From positions 83,883,501 through 83,947,500 of the forward strand of contig CM059586.1 in the NCBI GenBank assembly GCA_030407085.1: DNA of 64,000 bases. The letters are read 5' to 3'. Source of the DNA: Trichopria drosophilae. Its lineage: Eukaryota > Arthropoda > Insecta > Hymenoptera > Diapriidae. The notes below the pieces were generated by a model. The model did no database searches, was not told where the DNA came from, and saw only the letters and a program-made list of their open reading frames with translations. Positions within the stretch are counted from its first letter, which is position 1, and every line of letters starts with the position of its first letter. Positions 19,132-32,910 of this stretch are shown here, piece after piece. A program made the translations under genes and the position numbers.

Positions 19132-21015
19132 GGCGGATTATTTTTTGTGACCGGTATTTGAGGTTACAGCTGAGCAGAGAGGAGAGACGAATATATGAAT
19201 TTAGAAGTTTTAACAAATGAGTAGCGAGTATGCAATTTTCGAATGCAATTTCCAGGAGCTGCCGTGGAATTTCCAATATAATTTTAAACAAATGACCATA
19301 GAACCCTTTGAATATCGCGCTCTGATTGGCTGAAATCCAGTCGCGAAAAATAATCAGATACTACTACATCTAATATCGCCATTATTTTTTTCCACTTTCT
19401 AGGACTATATAACAAACTTCTCGTTTATTTAGATGTATCAAAATGGCTTTAATAAAATTATAACAAATAAAGAAAGAACGAAAAATTGTAAAAATGGCTG
19501 AGTGTTTTGGAAAAATTCGCCACTCGTAATTATATTTTTTGGATGCCCCTTCGAATTTTGTTATACTCTTCAGTTTTTCACATAGTCATATGTATAGTAT
19601 AACTATTCGTAGAAGCTCTTATATGTGCCTATATTTATTGAAAAGTTACTAGACCGTCTCAGCAGTTTTATGAGATTTACTTGTGCGCCCTTTCAGATAT
19701 CAACAAATTGTCTAAAGTCATTTCATTTCTATAGAAAATGGAATGTTTTGCGCATAATCCGATAAGTGTGCTATCAGTAATATGTGTACAGTAGCCATTA
19801 TAAAGTCGTAGTTTAAATCGTAAATATTTGCAATAATTCGATTTTTTTAAAACCACACCAAACCTACTAAATATTTTCAGTTCATACCAAGTGTAAATTC
19901 AAGTATTCGATGTGCCTAACTACAGAAAAAGGCGGGAATTAAGGGTATTTTAGGGTGAAAACAGTCGCTTCGATCCTGCGGCCTTTGGTTGAGTTCGTTT
20001 TTTGTGAATCTGACTCCAAATCTAATCAAATCGAAGTTGAGAAAAAGACATTTGTTTATATATATATGCCTTTATATTCGTGAGATACAAGTGTACATAA
20101 CAAAAACTGCACACCGAAAAAAAATTATAATATTATGTAAGAAAACATTTGATTATTTGTTTGTTTAAACATTATATTTATTACCATTTTTATGTGTTTA
20201 TCAGTTTTTTGTGCATTAAATAAATGTGTTCACAATTATTGTTATTTTTCATTTGTTTCCACGGCTGAAGTTTGCTAAGTCATGTACCAATAATTATGAA
20301 ATGAAAAAACATTTTTTTTACGTTGATGATGTCATAAATTCTGCGCCCCAACCTTAAAACGATTAACGAATATTAAATGATCATCTCGTATGGTAGCTAA
20401 AAGTGTTCACCAAAGTTGGCAAGTGTGCTCTCATTTTCTTTATTTTTATTTTATTTTTACAAAGTGAAAAGTTTTGTGGATATGTCCAAGAAAACGTTTG
20501 CAAACAAAGACGAACAGATATGGTCAGAATTAGGTCTAAAAGAGGGAAAAAATAATCGATTTTCGACCTACTGCAGGTCCACATTTTACCACATTTGGAC
20601 TACGACCTAATGGGGAAAATGTCTTGTATTGCCAAATTTTGACCGTCAAATTACTTCCACTTATGTCTCCACGTACTGTAATTCAACTTCTATTTTAGGT
20701 AAATAAGCCATGGTCGAGAAAATCTCTCGTCCTGATGGAAGGTTGAAATTTGCTACCGGATGTTTAATTTTTCACTTCGTTGTCATTAATTAGTACTTTG
20801 TTTAATGTGGGGCATGGGGAAATTTAAAGCAGTTGCAGCATTAAAAAGTTAAGCGAAATTCTGGCTGTTTTTTTTGGTATGCATTTCTCTTTTGATACAT
20901 GAAAGGATGGCCGGTTGCATGTTGCACGGGGCACTTTAGAAGCCCTGCAGTATTTGAGCGCCTGAATTATCTGTTACCGGATATACACTGCTCTTTTTTA
21001 AAGTCATTATTAATT
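19132..21015. other. AT-rich non-coding stretch
   Basis: Only short open frames with no protein-like character. Nothing recognised. Confidence 0.5.
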
Positions 21016-21094
21016 GGCGTGACGAGATTCAAACCATGGATCTCTGTGACGATCAGTGCGTGTCAAAGCCGAGGCCTTAGGCCATCACGACGCC
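21016..21094 (-). mobile_element. tRNA-like SINE head
   Basis: The minus strand has an A-box-like GTGATGGCCTAAGGCC and, about 45 bases on, a B-box-like GGTTTGAATCTC. The two ends (GGCGTCG... and ...TCACGCC) pair partly like an acceptor stem. The anticodon arm does not fold well, so it is a tRNA-derived repeat or pseudogene rather than a working tRNA. The body downstream on the minus strand is unclear. Confidence 0.4.
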
Positions 21095-21223
21095 CATTAC
21101 CTTCAATTTCACTAAGATTATTCCTACTTAGTCTTTGATAGCTTTCGTCACAGACAAAACTGAAAGAATTTTTAACAGAAAATTGTTTCGCAATAAGAAT
21201 CTTATGAATGCTATTTTCTTCCC

Positions 21224-21680
21224 ATGTTTATGACACAAGAGGACAATAAAAGGCGGGAAGTACAAGATCGTCTTCTTTTGCAGCAGTTAGCTCAAAGCAT
21301 GGCAGATCTCAACCGAAACTTATCTAGCAATTTTATTCCATGAATCTAAAAAAAAAATCATAATTAGCCAGCTCAAACGATTGGTAAAAATCTGAATTTT
21401 GGTTCTGAAAATAAAACAGGGACGAAAAAAGAAGAAGGAAAGTTGGATATAGAAGCTGGAAGCAATGCCGTTGTACCTGAAAGCAGTAAAGAAGAAGAGC
21501 TGTGGTATAAGCGTCGATCGGGTATAGTGGAGGTACGGCATGGGATGGCAGGCGACTTCAGGTAAGCAAGTACCGTTCATTGGGCTACGTACGAATCAGT
21601 TGTCAACGGACGAGTCAGTCCAGCCGCAACTCTCGTCGCGTTAGGTGCATTTTTTTACCAACGGCAGGCATCCTAAGAAC
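21224..21680 (+). pseudogene. Coding-like remnant, in one frame with stops, unidentified
   Basis: One frame gives MFMTQEDNKRREVQDRLLLQ then QLAQSMADLNRNL up to a stop at 21341. After an A-rich break with further stops the same frame reopens at 21368. It continues through EEGKLDIEAGSNAVVPESSK and ELWYKRRSGIVEVRHGMAGD. One more stop at 21561 is followed by an open stretch to about 21677. The Gln/Glu/Arg-rich helical start recalls a retroelement Gag or a coiled coil, but no family is recognised. The AGGTAAGC at 21559-21566 could be a splice donor instead of a stop. Confidence 0.35.
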
Positions 21681-21960
21681 GTCTTAAAGACGTCTTTGCC
21701 ACCTGTCCTGGGTCACTGTAGCTTCCGTTTTGGGTACGAATACACAAAAATCCGGTAATCGGTATAGGTGACTGGCCGCGATCATCCCAGTGCTTCCTAA
21801 CGCCGAATCCTGAGCGTTCAAGTTCTTCGCACTCGCCGTGATCCACTCTGATCGACCCGTTGTGAAATACCTTTTCCTATTTCCTCCTCATCATTCCTCA
21901 TTCTCAAGTGTGTGGAAGAAGAAGTTCAAGCTCATTCAACGTAAATTAGTCAAGGTTAGT
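21681..21960 (+). other. GC-richer segment ending at a possible splice donor
   Basis: Around 50% GC by eye in an AT-rich setting. It ends TTAGTCAAG|GTTAGT near 21955. It could be an untranslated first exon of a downstream plus-strand gene: the secreted-protein gene at 44,330 needs an upstream exon. It could also simply be part of the preceding remnant. No direct evidence links it to any gene. Confidence 0.2.
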
Positions 21961-24900
21961 TCGCCGATCATACACTTTACTTTTTTACTCTTATTCTCAG
22001 CATCAAACCTAATATTTACACATCATAGTTAACACGAACAGCGATGCTTGTATCAAATTTAAGAATCTTAATTCCTGACGATTGTATTTGTATTAATTTG
22101 AATCAATCCGGCAAAACCTGCTATTTGCTAAGCCATTAAGGCCCATGCAGAGATATGCTACGTAGTATACTGGGTGAGTTCTTCAAGGCCGAACATAGGG
22201 AATCGCATGTTCTGCAGTTCACAGTCAATGCCAATTGAGTTTCAGAGATAAAACGAAGAATAAACTGTAAACAAATTTTAATTTTTACAGATTATTGCGT
22301 AAACAATGTTCATAAAACCATCAACGTCCGCGAGATTATTTGGTCGTTGTATTTTAAAGTTTGCATGGGTAAATTACCATTTTACGCATTTTTACCAATG
22401 GGTGAGATTTTCTACATATGTGTATTGAACAACAATATAAACTCTAAAATTTACTTCTTTTTACTAGAAATTACTTCTTGTCAATTGTGTTTATGTTTTA
22501 TCTTATTGCGTTAGATTTATGATTATGAACAAAAAAGATGTTGCATCTATGTCGGTCTTGTGACGCAAAAAATATTCTTTTTTTACAATTTTGAGAGTAA
22601 AATTCAATACCCAGTGGTAAAAAATTACTGCACACCAATAAATTCACTTTTTTTATTTACTTGTATATTGTATAGTTTCTTAACTGTATGCATCAAGTGT
22701 TTATGTCTAATCGCAAAGAAAATTACTATGTTCATAAAATATTTGGAATTACTTGGGAAGAAATGATCAATTTTTCGCCCTTGTTTAATGTTTTAGTTTA
22801 CATTGGGATCCTTTGATTCGTTTAAGTACAGTAGTACATACCTCTTCAAAAACTTAAAACAAAAAATGGTTAATTTTATTAAAGTAATCGATTAGCATGA
22901 TTTTTGACACGTAATCACTGACTAACTAAGTAAAACAGAGTAATGTATACTTAAATATTTTATTATTTATTCAGTTACTTCCGAAATATTAGTATTTATT
23001 ATAGGCTTTTCAATATTTACTGAAATTTTTAAATAAAATTTAGTAAAATTCTCATCTTAGAAAAATAATTTATGTTTTTGAATGTAAAGAAGAAATCTTT
23101 CTTTTAAAAAATGCTTGATTTGGAAATAATTAATTTATAATGAATTAAAAATTATTTACTCTTCAAACCTTCTTAGGAAAAACAGTTAACAATTTTGTAG
23201 TCCACGACATTTTCAATAAAATTACAAAATTCATGAAAACATGAAAAATACTTGAATGACTTGACTTAGAATTCATCAGTCTAAAATTATTGGATTGCAT
23301 ATTCTTAAGGCATAACAAATTTACTTTTTCGAAGTACATTTTACTCCAATGGGGTGAAATGCTCTAATATTTCTTTAGTGATCGGAGCATACAAATTTGC
23401 ATTAGTTGAACTTAACGTAAGATATTTTAAAAATTCTTCTCTCAAGAATTTTGGTGCACTGCTTTGACCTTAATTCCTGGAAAAATCCCTGTCGTAACAA
23501 AAATCTTCCTTTGGAATTTTCTTCCGGAAGTGGAGGCATTAAACATTTTCCAGAGGACTAAGGGATTTAAAATTAATATGGGTTCGTAAATTTCTAATCG
23601 TGCCGCATTGGTAACGTTGCGGGGTTTTAAGTTTTAAAAGGAAAAAATTGCGCACAAACAGATGTAGATAAGAGCCGCTGAGTTCAGCAAACAATTTCAT
23701 TTAAATGAATATATTTTAATAATATATAAAAATAAATATTTATTATTTAGTCAAACTTAGTAGATTTTTTTAACGCAATTAAGGTATCGATTGACTTTTT
23801 CAATCTCTTTAAAGTTTTTGTTTAATAGGTTTATTTATTGTTGTGCTATAACTTATGGTTTTGTATATCAGTTATCTTACAAGATATATAACAAATAAAT
23901 AATTTTTATCAGCAAAAATCATGGATATCATAGTAGATTTAATGTTCTATATTTTAATATATTTTATACAAAGTAAATAACCAATTTTCACTGGACCTTT
24001 AGCTACATAACTAAATAATTAAATAATTATATAAAAAGTATTGAAAAAAAGTAAAAAATTAACAAAACTATAATTGAAAAAATACTTTCAGCTTAATTCA
24101 CTACTCTCTTACTCATTATTAATAAATTTGTAAATAAAAATTCAGAAGTTAATGTGAGTACATGTTTGCATTTCGATGTAGCCTATAGAATTTTCAATAA
24201 TATATTAATTTTTGTTCAAAATTATTATTGGAAAGTTATTTTGGCAAAGTTATTTAGTTCGATACCAAACAAATTTTATGTTTTGAATAGAGAATGGGGT
24301 TATTTTGATTCACTAGATGGATATTAATTTGATAAATAATATTTTTCATTTAGCAAACACTTAAATATAAATGTTATGAAACTGTTACTTTTAAAATGTC
24401 CAAGGTTATTATTTTAATTACTATAATATCTTAGCTTATCATTTTCTATTCCTTAATATGATTTTTTGATTGACTATGATTTACTTCATTGAAGTTGCAA
24501 ATAAGTAAGCTTAATTTACCTAAGCTTGACTTTAAGGTAAAAACATGGATAATATGTATTATTTGTCACAAGTTATTAAAGTTGAAAGTCCATTATCGTT
24601 CAGGTGTGAATAAGACCTTATTCACTTTGAAGTGACAATTGTTTTACTTGGTTGTAAGTAATATTCTTCAAATTTTTTGAGAATGCACAAGAAATTTTAT
24701 TACATTCTTAGCACTACACTGTTACAGAATTACGTTAATAAGAAATACATCTATGTAATAAGAAAATATTATAGAATCTTTTTTGATTAAAAGAAACAAG
24801 TGGTCTGGCATATAAAAATACATTTTGTTGAAAATTTTATATTTCTATTCTATACAGTAATTTGGAGAAACTTTTATTGTTCCAAAATATATAATATGTT

Positions 24901-26882
24901 ACGATGAAAAGTATTGGAAGTTTCCTAACTTTTATTTATATATTTATTCATATTTTAGGATTTTTAAGTATTGCCAAACCTTGGTTACTGTTCGTTAATA
25001 CGGGTAGTCATAGATATTTTTTTAAATATAGATATTGTAGATTTTTTCACTGGCTTTCTCGTGAAAAGATTTATTCTGAATTATACGTTGATTATCTTAG
25101 TGTTTAAACATTTTTAATTTTTCTTTTAATACTTTTAGACAGTCAATAACAGTTAAATTCTATTTAGTTATCAAATTTGCTAGATAATAGCATGATCCTT
25201 CATACGTTACAATAAATATAACTTAGTTACAATAACTATAAATTTTACAATCAGTTATTTTGCATCTTGTAGCTATTTTTATTATCTATTTCGATTTACG
25301 AAAAAGAATAAATTCTATGCGTATCAATTTTCACATCTGGAGTATCTATTTGCAGTATTATATTGATATTTTTATAATTTTTCGAATTGTGTTTAACTAT
25401 AGTCAACGAAATGAATAAGGAATTTGAGCACCGGTTAAAACATTAAGAAATAGAGTGAATTTAGCGAGCCAACAACGTTGTAACACAATGGCCCCATTTA
25501 TTTTTCTGTTTTCAAAAAGCTTCCAAGTTAGAGTTTTTACAAGGCATGGTCGTGAAAAAATTGTATTAGATTGGTATTTCCGAGTAGAATGTGGCACTTA
25601 TTCAAATCTGGGTTATAGAAAACTTTTCTATAAAAAAAAAGTTTGGGATGTTGTCGATTTACGATTACAGTAATTAGAATTTAACAATTTTTTAGTGAGT
25701 TTGTCATATAACAGGTGACAGAAAACTCAGGGATAAGTTTATATTAAAAATTAAGTTTCATGTTCGATTCTTCGTATCGATATTAATTAGTCATTATATC
25801 ATGAGAATTATAAATTCGTTTTCTATTCTCTCAATATGACAGTGCAATTTACTTAGAATTCAGTGAATTTTCACTAATTTTAAGTGACAAAGCAATTACT
25901 CATACAGCACATCATCCTAATGATGTCCTAAGCAGCTTCTCAGGACATTTAAATCTTCACTTTGATCTTCCTTTTTGCTTCTTTAAGTCGCACCTTTTAA
26001 GGATGTCCTGCATATAGCAATAGAACCAAAATCTGACATTTGGATGCTCTAAAGAGCTTAAAACGAAAACGCATATGAAGGGTAAACCGGAAACGGTTTG
26101 TCCATTTTGAAATTTCGAGAAAATTTTAATTTTATTATTATATTTTGTCCCTTTGTGAGTTTGATGCAGTTTTTTAAATAGTTGTTTCTCATACGCATCT
26201 ACTTACATGACCAATAAATAAATCTAACGAGAAAAACGTATAAAAAATATTAATATTGCAGCACGAATTTTAAAATCGAAAAAAATGGACAAACCTCGTT
26301 TTTCATGTGCTTCCTTAATTTGTAGTTGCTTATCTATTTAATCAATTATCAGTGCCATTCAGTCAATCCAATTTTGAAAAATTGAGGACAAATTTTCTCT
26401 TAAATAATGAGATTATTACTTACATATTATATTATGTTTTAAAGAGAATTTTTCTGAAAATCTCGCTTCTACTTTTCACAAAATCTCACTTCCAGTGCAG
26501 TAACTCAAGAATAAGTTAAAGGAGTTATCAAAAGTATTACTCAGACCGTTAATAACCAGAATTATACTTTAAATGTGCAGATAAAAATGTAAACTAATTC
26601 GTATTCATGATGAAATTATTAGATATTTGTTTTATTAAAAAATGTACTACTTTCAGCAGACAAACGCATTTTGAGTGCAATATTTTTGCAATATAAACGA
26701 ATTTTTAAATAATGGGACCGGCCTAAAAGAACAAAAACAAAATTTGCGGTGATTTAGTAAAATTTTTTTCTTTTCTGATATTTTCAGACGGTGACAGTTG
26801 AAAACTTTTTTTTTATGAATGTTGATGGTGAAATATGTACTCAACATTTGTTACGAATTTCTTTACAATACTTACTCTAGGA
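21961..26882. other. AT-rich non-coding stretch
   Basis: About 4.9 kb of extremely AT-rich DNA. Short open frames (for example at 24904 and 25455) lack protein-like composition or splice context. No clear repeats were seen. Confidence 0.5.
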
Positions 26883-27020
26883 TATAATAATAATAATAAT
26901 AATAATAATAAACGTCTTTATTGGTCACGTAAAGAGAGTACATTATTCCTTTACAATGCCAAGGGGCGAGTCACAGCTTTTACGAAGCTGCTTTGCAGAC
27001 TGACCCATAATTTATAGAAT
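26883..27020 (-). mobile_element. Non-LTR retrotransposon 3' end with (ATT)n tail
   Basis: On the minus strand a moderately GC-rich segment ends GACCAATAAAGACGTTTATT and runs into a pure trinucleotide tail (26886-26911). A 3' microsatellite tail after an AATAAA-like signal is typical of some non-LTR families. No coding remnant upstream was recognised. Confidence 0.4.
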
Positions 27021-27778
27021 TCTTTTAAAAAACATAAAATAAAAAATTTTGTTAAAGTTTTGTTATTTTTATATGAGATTAAATATTATAAAATTTCATA
27101 CAAAAGAATTCATTTTTCTATTATTTTAAGATTGACTAAAACAGTATGTATTATGAAAATCTCTAAAATGGAACACTTTTTGTCAACTAACATATGTGAT
27201 ACAGAAATGAAGACTTGAAAGAATATAAATGTGCAATGATTATCAACGTAACAGAAAGACACTTAGTAGAAATTAATGTAATATAATTTTTCTTAATTAT
27301 ATTTAAAAAAAAGGAAAATATGTTTGATGCTGATATTCTATAGGACATTTTTATCTTCAAAAATATTTGAAAGACTAACAAATATTATATGCATTATATA
27401 AACTGTTATATCTGCACTATTTTATTTAAATATTCTTATGGCTGTTTAAAAATGGCTGCACATTATGTGCAGATTTTGTTTAAGGATTGTATTTCAATTT
27501 TAAGTAAATCTGTGTTGATGATAAATCCTCGCACTGAAATTGGTGATCATCAACGATTGAAATATTTTGTTAGTATCATTAAAATAGCCAAATGCTAATA
27601 ATGCAAGAATAATTTAGGATGTAACTTCTAGAGGTCAGTGCATCTTACATTTTAAAAATGTTCAGTTTCCTCAGTCAAATAGTCTCTCAATTGCAGTTTT
27701 CTTTCGATACATAGAAGTGTTACATGGAATGCTAGACCCTTTCAAAAATGACAACGACTTACCAATGTACACGCAAAC

Positions 27779-28113
27779 ATGTCCTATCAGTCGATTATGT
27801 CAAGGTTGTTACCGGTTATCGAAAACTCGACAATACCCGTCTTTAGCTCGAGGAAAAGCAAGGAAAATGCCCTCACGGACGTATTGGAAATCGCCACGTG
27901 GATTCGCGAAATGCATTCAAGAGAGACCTAATGCCACTTATCCAAACAAAAATGATTCGTATCTGACATCATCCATCGACTAATTGAAAAATGGTCAATT
28001 ATTTGTTTGCGAGCGCAAAAACCTTATTTGGCGTGCCTATAACAAGCCGGTTTATCAGCGATGGCCTCTACCACAACGGATGTTACGTCAGCTATTGAAG
28101 GCAGTTTTTCACA
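27779..28113 (+). pseudogene. Coding-like segment, unidentified, split over frames
   Basis: The first frame (27779-27931) gives 50 protein-like residues beginning MSYQSIMSRLLPVIENSTIP and ending in DVLEIATWIREMHSRET before a stop. The same frame reopens at 27956 with FVSDIIHRLIEKW. The other two frames are also open in parts (one has FASAKTLFGVPITSRFISDG near 28000). GC content is clearly above the flanks. It may be a decayed transposase or host exon; I do not recognise it. Confidence 0.3.
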
Positions 28114-28862
28114 ATTTTTTCAATGAAATAATTTTTTATCGATAAACAAAACGATAGTAATATGCACTACTCAATTTTGTAGTTTTCTACTGAATTTCCA
28201 ACAATAACTGCAATTCTAGTGTACCATTTTTTGTCGATTACGAATCTCGCTAGAAAGTTTTTTATGGGTTCTAAAATTTAGTAGCTACAGGTAAAGTACT
28301 GATAAGAACTTACAATCATTTTTAGCTGCTGCTCTATGTTTGTTCACTTAAATCTCTTAACAACCTCTGCTCATTTTTTAATCAGCATCAAATTAGCTAT
28401 AGTTAACTCAAGTTAGCAGCGATAGCTAAATAATTTTGACATTCGGAGTAAATAGTTGGTTAACTCAATCAACATCTTGTTAGAATCACCTAATTTAAAA
28501 CAGAATGAAAAAATTGTGTAGTTTTCTTGCAATATTTGATGGCTGATAAAGATTTACGAACTACTACTATCAATATAATGAATACATGAAAATCCCAAAG
28601 AAAAAAATGTGATCAGGAAATGCTACCAATATTTGTTACCAATAAATAACTACTTTAGAGAATCAGTCTTCGAGAAATGAAGCAAAATAAAATTAAAGAC
28701 CAAAATGTTGATTTTTGTGGTTTTCCACGTTTTTAAGAAAACAATTTTTTATTGGTGTAACGGTTTACGACTTCAAACGGTATCGATGATTTGTATGTAT
28801 GAGAAACTCCGATTATTTTATCATGAATGAATTTCGATGTTTCCCAAATAATTCGTGAGGAG
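28114..28862. other. AT-rich non-coding stretch
   Basis: Nothing recognised. Confidence 0.5.
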
Positions 28863-28972
28863 ACCTAAGTAGCACACATCACCGCGAATAGTTGTATAAG
28901 AGTTACTGTGACCAAAATTTATATAATTTATGCTGTAACATCACCGCAACTACCTGTGCTACTTGGGCAATG
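28863..28972. repeat. Short element with CCTAAGTAGCACA-type inverted ends
   Basis: CCTAAGTAGCACA near the left is matched by TGTGCTACTTGGG at the right (one mismatch). CATCACCGC also appears near both ends, but in direct orientation. A possible 110-bp MITE. Confidence 0.4.
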
Positions 28973-31900
28973 CAACTATTAAGTCACTTATAGAATAATA
29001 AGACTCGACTCAATAAGGGTATAAAATACTGTCATTGCCTGTAAGGTATTATAGTTTTCCGATGACTTTATGTAGATTTCAAAAATTAAAAGTTAGATTT
29101 CCTTCATCTGCAGTCGTAAGATAAACATGTTCATTACAAAAATTATTAGAAGGATTTGAAAAATGCTGAAAAGTCAGGGCATTCTTAACCTACATTTAGG
29201 TCTATTTATAATTGATGGTCTAATAATAATAAAAAGTTCAAAAATAGTTAAAACTTAAAAATCACTTTTAGATTTTATAAAATCTTCATTTGAGACATTG
29301 GCTAATAATTTTACATTTATTTCCTTGAGTCTTCATTTAAATAAAAACCAATGTGGCTTTTTAGGTTTCCTGGCCAGTAATCTCGTATTGTAATTTCCTT
29401 ATTCAAAGAGATACGAGATAAGAATTGATTTTTTATAAAATTACAATTTATTTTCGAATTTTTGCAGCGACGGTGATAAAAATTATCGTGTTTTCGTTAA
29501 AAGCCATTATAAAATTTCAATTTTCTTTTCATGCTATTTTCAAGTGTGCTCTAACGATTTCCGTTGAAAAAAAAACAAAAAACGATAGTTTATGCTCAAA
29601 TTCTGCAAAATTAAACAATAACGCCACGTTTCTTAGGTCCTTGTTTTTAAAATTTTTCACATTTTTTTCACGGAAATAAGTTGGTGAAAATCGTAAAAAA
29701 TTACAAAAACAAAATGCCTAAAAATCGTAGTGTTTTTATTTTATTTTACAAACTTCGTGTACAAATATTATCCTTTTTTTATCATTTTCTCATACATTTT
29801 TCAAAAATTAAAAAAATTCTTTTTACTGGAGAAACTGAGCGGTTGTTGATGTACTTTCTCTTCTTGGGCAAAAAAGGGTGAATTATGTTTATATTTGTAG
29901 CCTTGCGTAGTGGAATGTTTTATAAAAAGTTTACCTAAACTCTTGGATAAACAGTTACTTTTACTTTTGAGTTTTACAATGTTCAGAATTCAAAATCTAT
30001 ATTAAATCTCCAGTCTTATGTACTCTTAGTAAAAATACAAAAGTGATAATCTTCATTACATTTCGGTCCTTACTAAATATAAATGACTAATCTTCCGTCT
30101 TATATTAACAAAATACAGTCTTTAGTATTACCAACCGAGGTATCTACTTACTTCATTAAGTGTTATTTAAACATTCCAAGATAATTTAATATGCATAGGA
30201 ATCTTTAACATTTAAACTTCAATATAATTAGGGTCTTCATATTTCAACAACTAATTATGCATATTACATATGGATTTTAAAGATTTTTCTTCAAACTTCG
30301 GGTTTATCCCAGGTCGCGTTTCACTTTATCAATAAAATTTGGGAAACTGAAAAAATGTCATAGCTGAATTGTGCCGACTGAAGGTCAGACAAATTGGGCA
30401 AAGGTCCTTCTCGTCAGGTTCCTTTTTTAAATGAATAGGATTATGGATCTATTCCTAGAAAAGAAGCAATAAAGTCATTTTTAGCTAGAAGTAATACCTT
30501 AGGATAGTGCAGGGGCAAATCTCATGCGTTATACCATGAGAAGGACTAGGAAGTCTATAGCTTCAATGCGAACCCAACAGTGGGTCGAGCCGCATTTCAC
30601 TTAGTACAAAAAATTTTCCCACGGCTAATGGTTGTATTGAAAGGAACGATTAATAGATGACTTGTGTCAAGTGAAATCAAGATAACGTAGAAAACTACAA
30701 GCAAATTGAACAGATTCTTAATGCAGTGGACACTTGAGAAATATTTTTTAAAATTAAAATTTTGCGCATGACAGAAAGTGATCCTAAATAATTAATAAAG
30801 AAGCTCGATTAACCATTCTAAAGAATCGATGTCTTTTTGTATATGAGGATAATACAGGTAGACAAGTTACTGCATATAAACTGGTCTTGTCTTGTAATAG
30901 TATCAACCACAAAAGATTCATGTCAGCAATGTATTACTTAAACGATGCCTTTAACGACATATTATTTCGTAAACGATAATTTAATATAATTCCGTTGACG
31001 ATATGGCATTCAAAACATTGTATTCATTGACGTTGAATCTGGATGAAACAATGTACGTTTTTGTTCACTAATTAAATGACTGAATTTAGCACTTCACGCC
31101 TCACTGACTGTAACTACCGTTTCCGTTCATCAAATGCGAAAGTAAATTAGACGATCGATGTATGAAACGATGTTTACATTTTCTATTAATAAAAATAATT
31201 TAATTTGATTACAAAACACACGAAAAAAATCGGTTTGTTCTAATTTTGCTTGGAAAACACGTTCTTTGAACAGCCTCGTACCCAAAGTGACCTTAGGTAA
31301 CTAGTTGTACTTGTTCTGATCTTGTTAGCCCACATAAAAATGACATACATTCTTCTATTTTTCGTTCATGAGATCAGTAGAGCATCTGCGTTCTCTGTTG
31401 GCATACGACAAGCTCAGCACAAATGACCACTCGTAATAGCAAGCTATTACTTCAATTGCTGCGAGGTGATGAACTCTGTAGAGGTTCGTTGAAACCATCG
31501 CATTATGTAAAAAAAAAAATTCTGTTCAAAATTTTTGCTGTATTAACTTAATTTCCTAACTTCAAAATTTGTACCACAGAGTAATTTCGTTAGCTAATAT
31601 CTAGTAAAAATATATTGCCATCCCCTGATCCTAGAGTTTTCAGTATTACGTCTAGGAATTTTCATTGTGCATTTACCTTTTCGGAATTGACAAAATTTGA
31701 TGGATTATCCGTGGCGTATCTTCAGCGGTCATCTACCTATTCAAGAAATTTGTGAAAATCTCAGCAGGTCCGACTCAAGTAACTTTGGGGTTTCCACCTG
31801 CCTTGAAAAAGGCAATTTTGAATGGACCTGTCCGGGATGAATTTCCTGGTCATTGATCCTTGCCGGTGGTTTTCGAACAGGGATTCAGTTCTAAGATTTC

Positions 31901-32674
31901 CGGGCAATAAGAGCATTTCACATTATTAGTACCAACTGACTAACTAATTGATTATAAAAAAATGTTGGAAATCAGTTTTGATTTTTATAAACAAATTTCA
32001 TGGAATATTTTTGAAACCAGGTGTTGCACCTCTTAGGAAACATTTAATTCCATGTTGCTGCATTTAAAATAATTAAATTTTTATCGGTGATTCTCGCTTA
32101 GTCGGTGCTACATGACTAACAGTACGTACCGTTAGAACGAATCGCATTTCGCATCGTTGTTTTACCTGGAGAATGTCAATTTCGTGCGGTTTACGGTACT
32201 GAAATTGCCTGATTGCTAACCTGGGAGAACCCACAGACGAAAGTTATTCCTATAACCGATTACAAACGTTCGACATGCCACCTCATCATCTAATTAATGT
32301 TTTATCTTATTAATCTGGTTAATAAAATGAAACGCACTTTTATTTGAATACATAACGATCGAAAGTTATATAATCATGTGCGTATTTATAATTGAATATA
32401 TTTATATTAATTACGTCTATTTAAGACATTTTTTTATTCTTAATTTTGAATATGACTGGATATAAATTTTTTACTCATTTTTTTGCCGTCTTACATAAGA
32501 TATTACAGATTCATTTTTTGAGATTTTGTAAATTTTTTGTAATTTTTTATATTATTGGTATGAGGTCAATGAACTGTTAAGTGCCAAAGATATATAAATG
32601 GTATACGCAAATGCTACTATAATATGTGCATATATATTTTTTATTTCGTCTCTGAATACCACGTACGTTAATAG
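28973..32674. other. AT-rich non-coding stretch
   Basis: No supported gene. Open frames at 29425 and 29681 are AT-driven. Confidence 0.5.
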
Positions 32675-32910
32675 CGTATCAACGCGAAAGGCTCGCGAGT
32701 ACATTTTACGATGCGATGCTTCTAAAGCCCCCGTTAAGGAAGAACAACGGTATCGAGTTTGACCACGAGCCGAAACGTTTCCGGCACATTTTACTGAGGC
32801 TAAAATCCAATCCAACGGCATACTTGTCCTTCGACCTTGAAAAGGTCACTATTTACGATCGGTATCGCATAAAACCTCCAAAATATTTCAAGACTTGCGT
32901 AAACCGTTAA
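32675..32910 (+). CDS. Putative coding exon of an unidentified gene
   Basis: The frame runs without a stop from an AG acceptor-like site at 32673-32674 to TAA at 32908. It starts YQRERLASTFYDAMLLKPPL and continues with EPKRFRHILLRLKSNPTAYL and YDRYRIKPPKYFKTCVNR. Base composition is near balanced in an AT-rich region, and third positions vary as in coding DNA. An ATG at 32716 would allow a free-standing 64-residue protein. A terminal exon of a gene whose other exons I cannot find is equally possible. It is basic and aromatic-rich with no signal peptide or domain that I recognise. The overlapping minus-strand frame looks like a shadow. Confidence 0.4.

Noticed and set aside
25455..25673. 72-codon plus-strand frame
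   Set aside because: It overlaps an antisense open frame of similar length and has no splice or domain support.
26886..26911. (AAT)n run as a free microsatellite
   Set aside because: It directly follows an AATAAA-bearing segment on the minus strand, so it is better read as a retrotransposon tail, although a plain microsatellite cannot be excluded.
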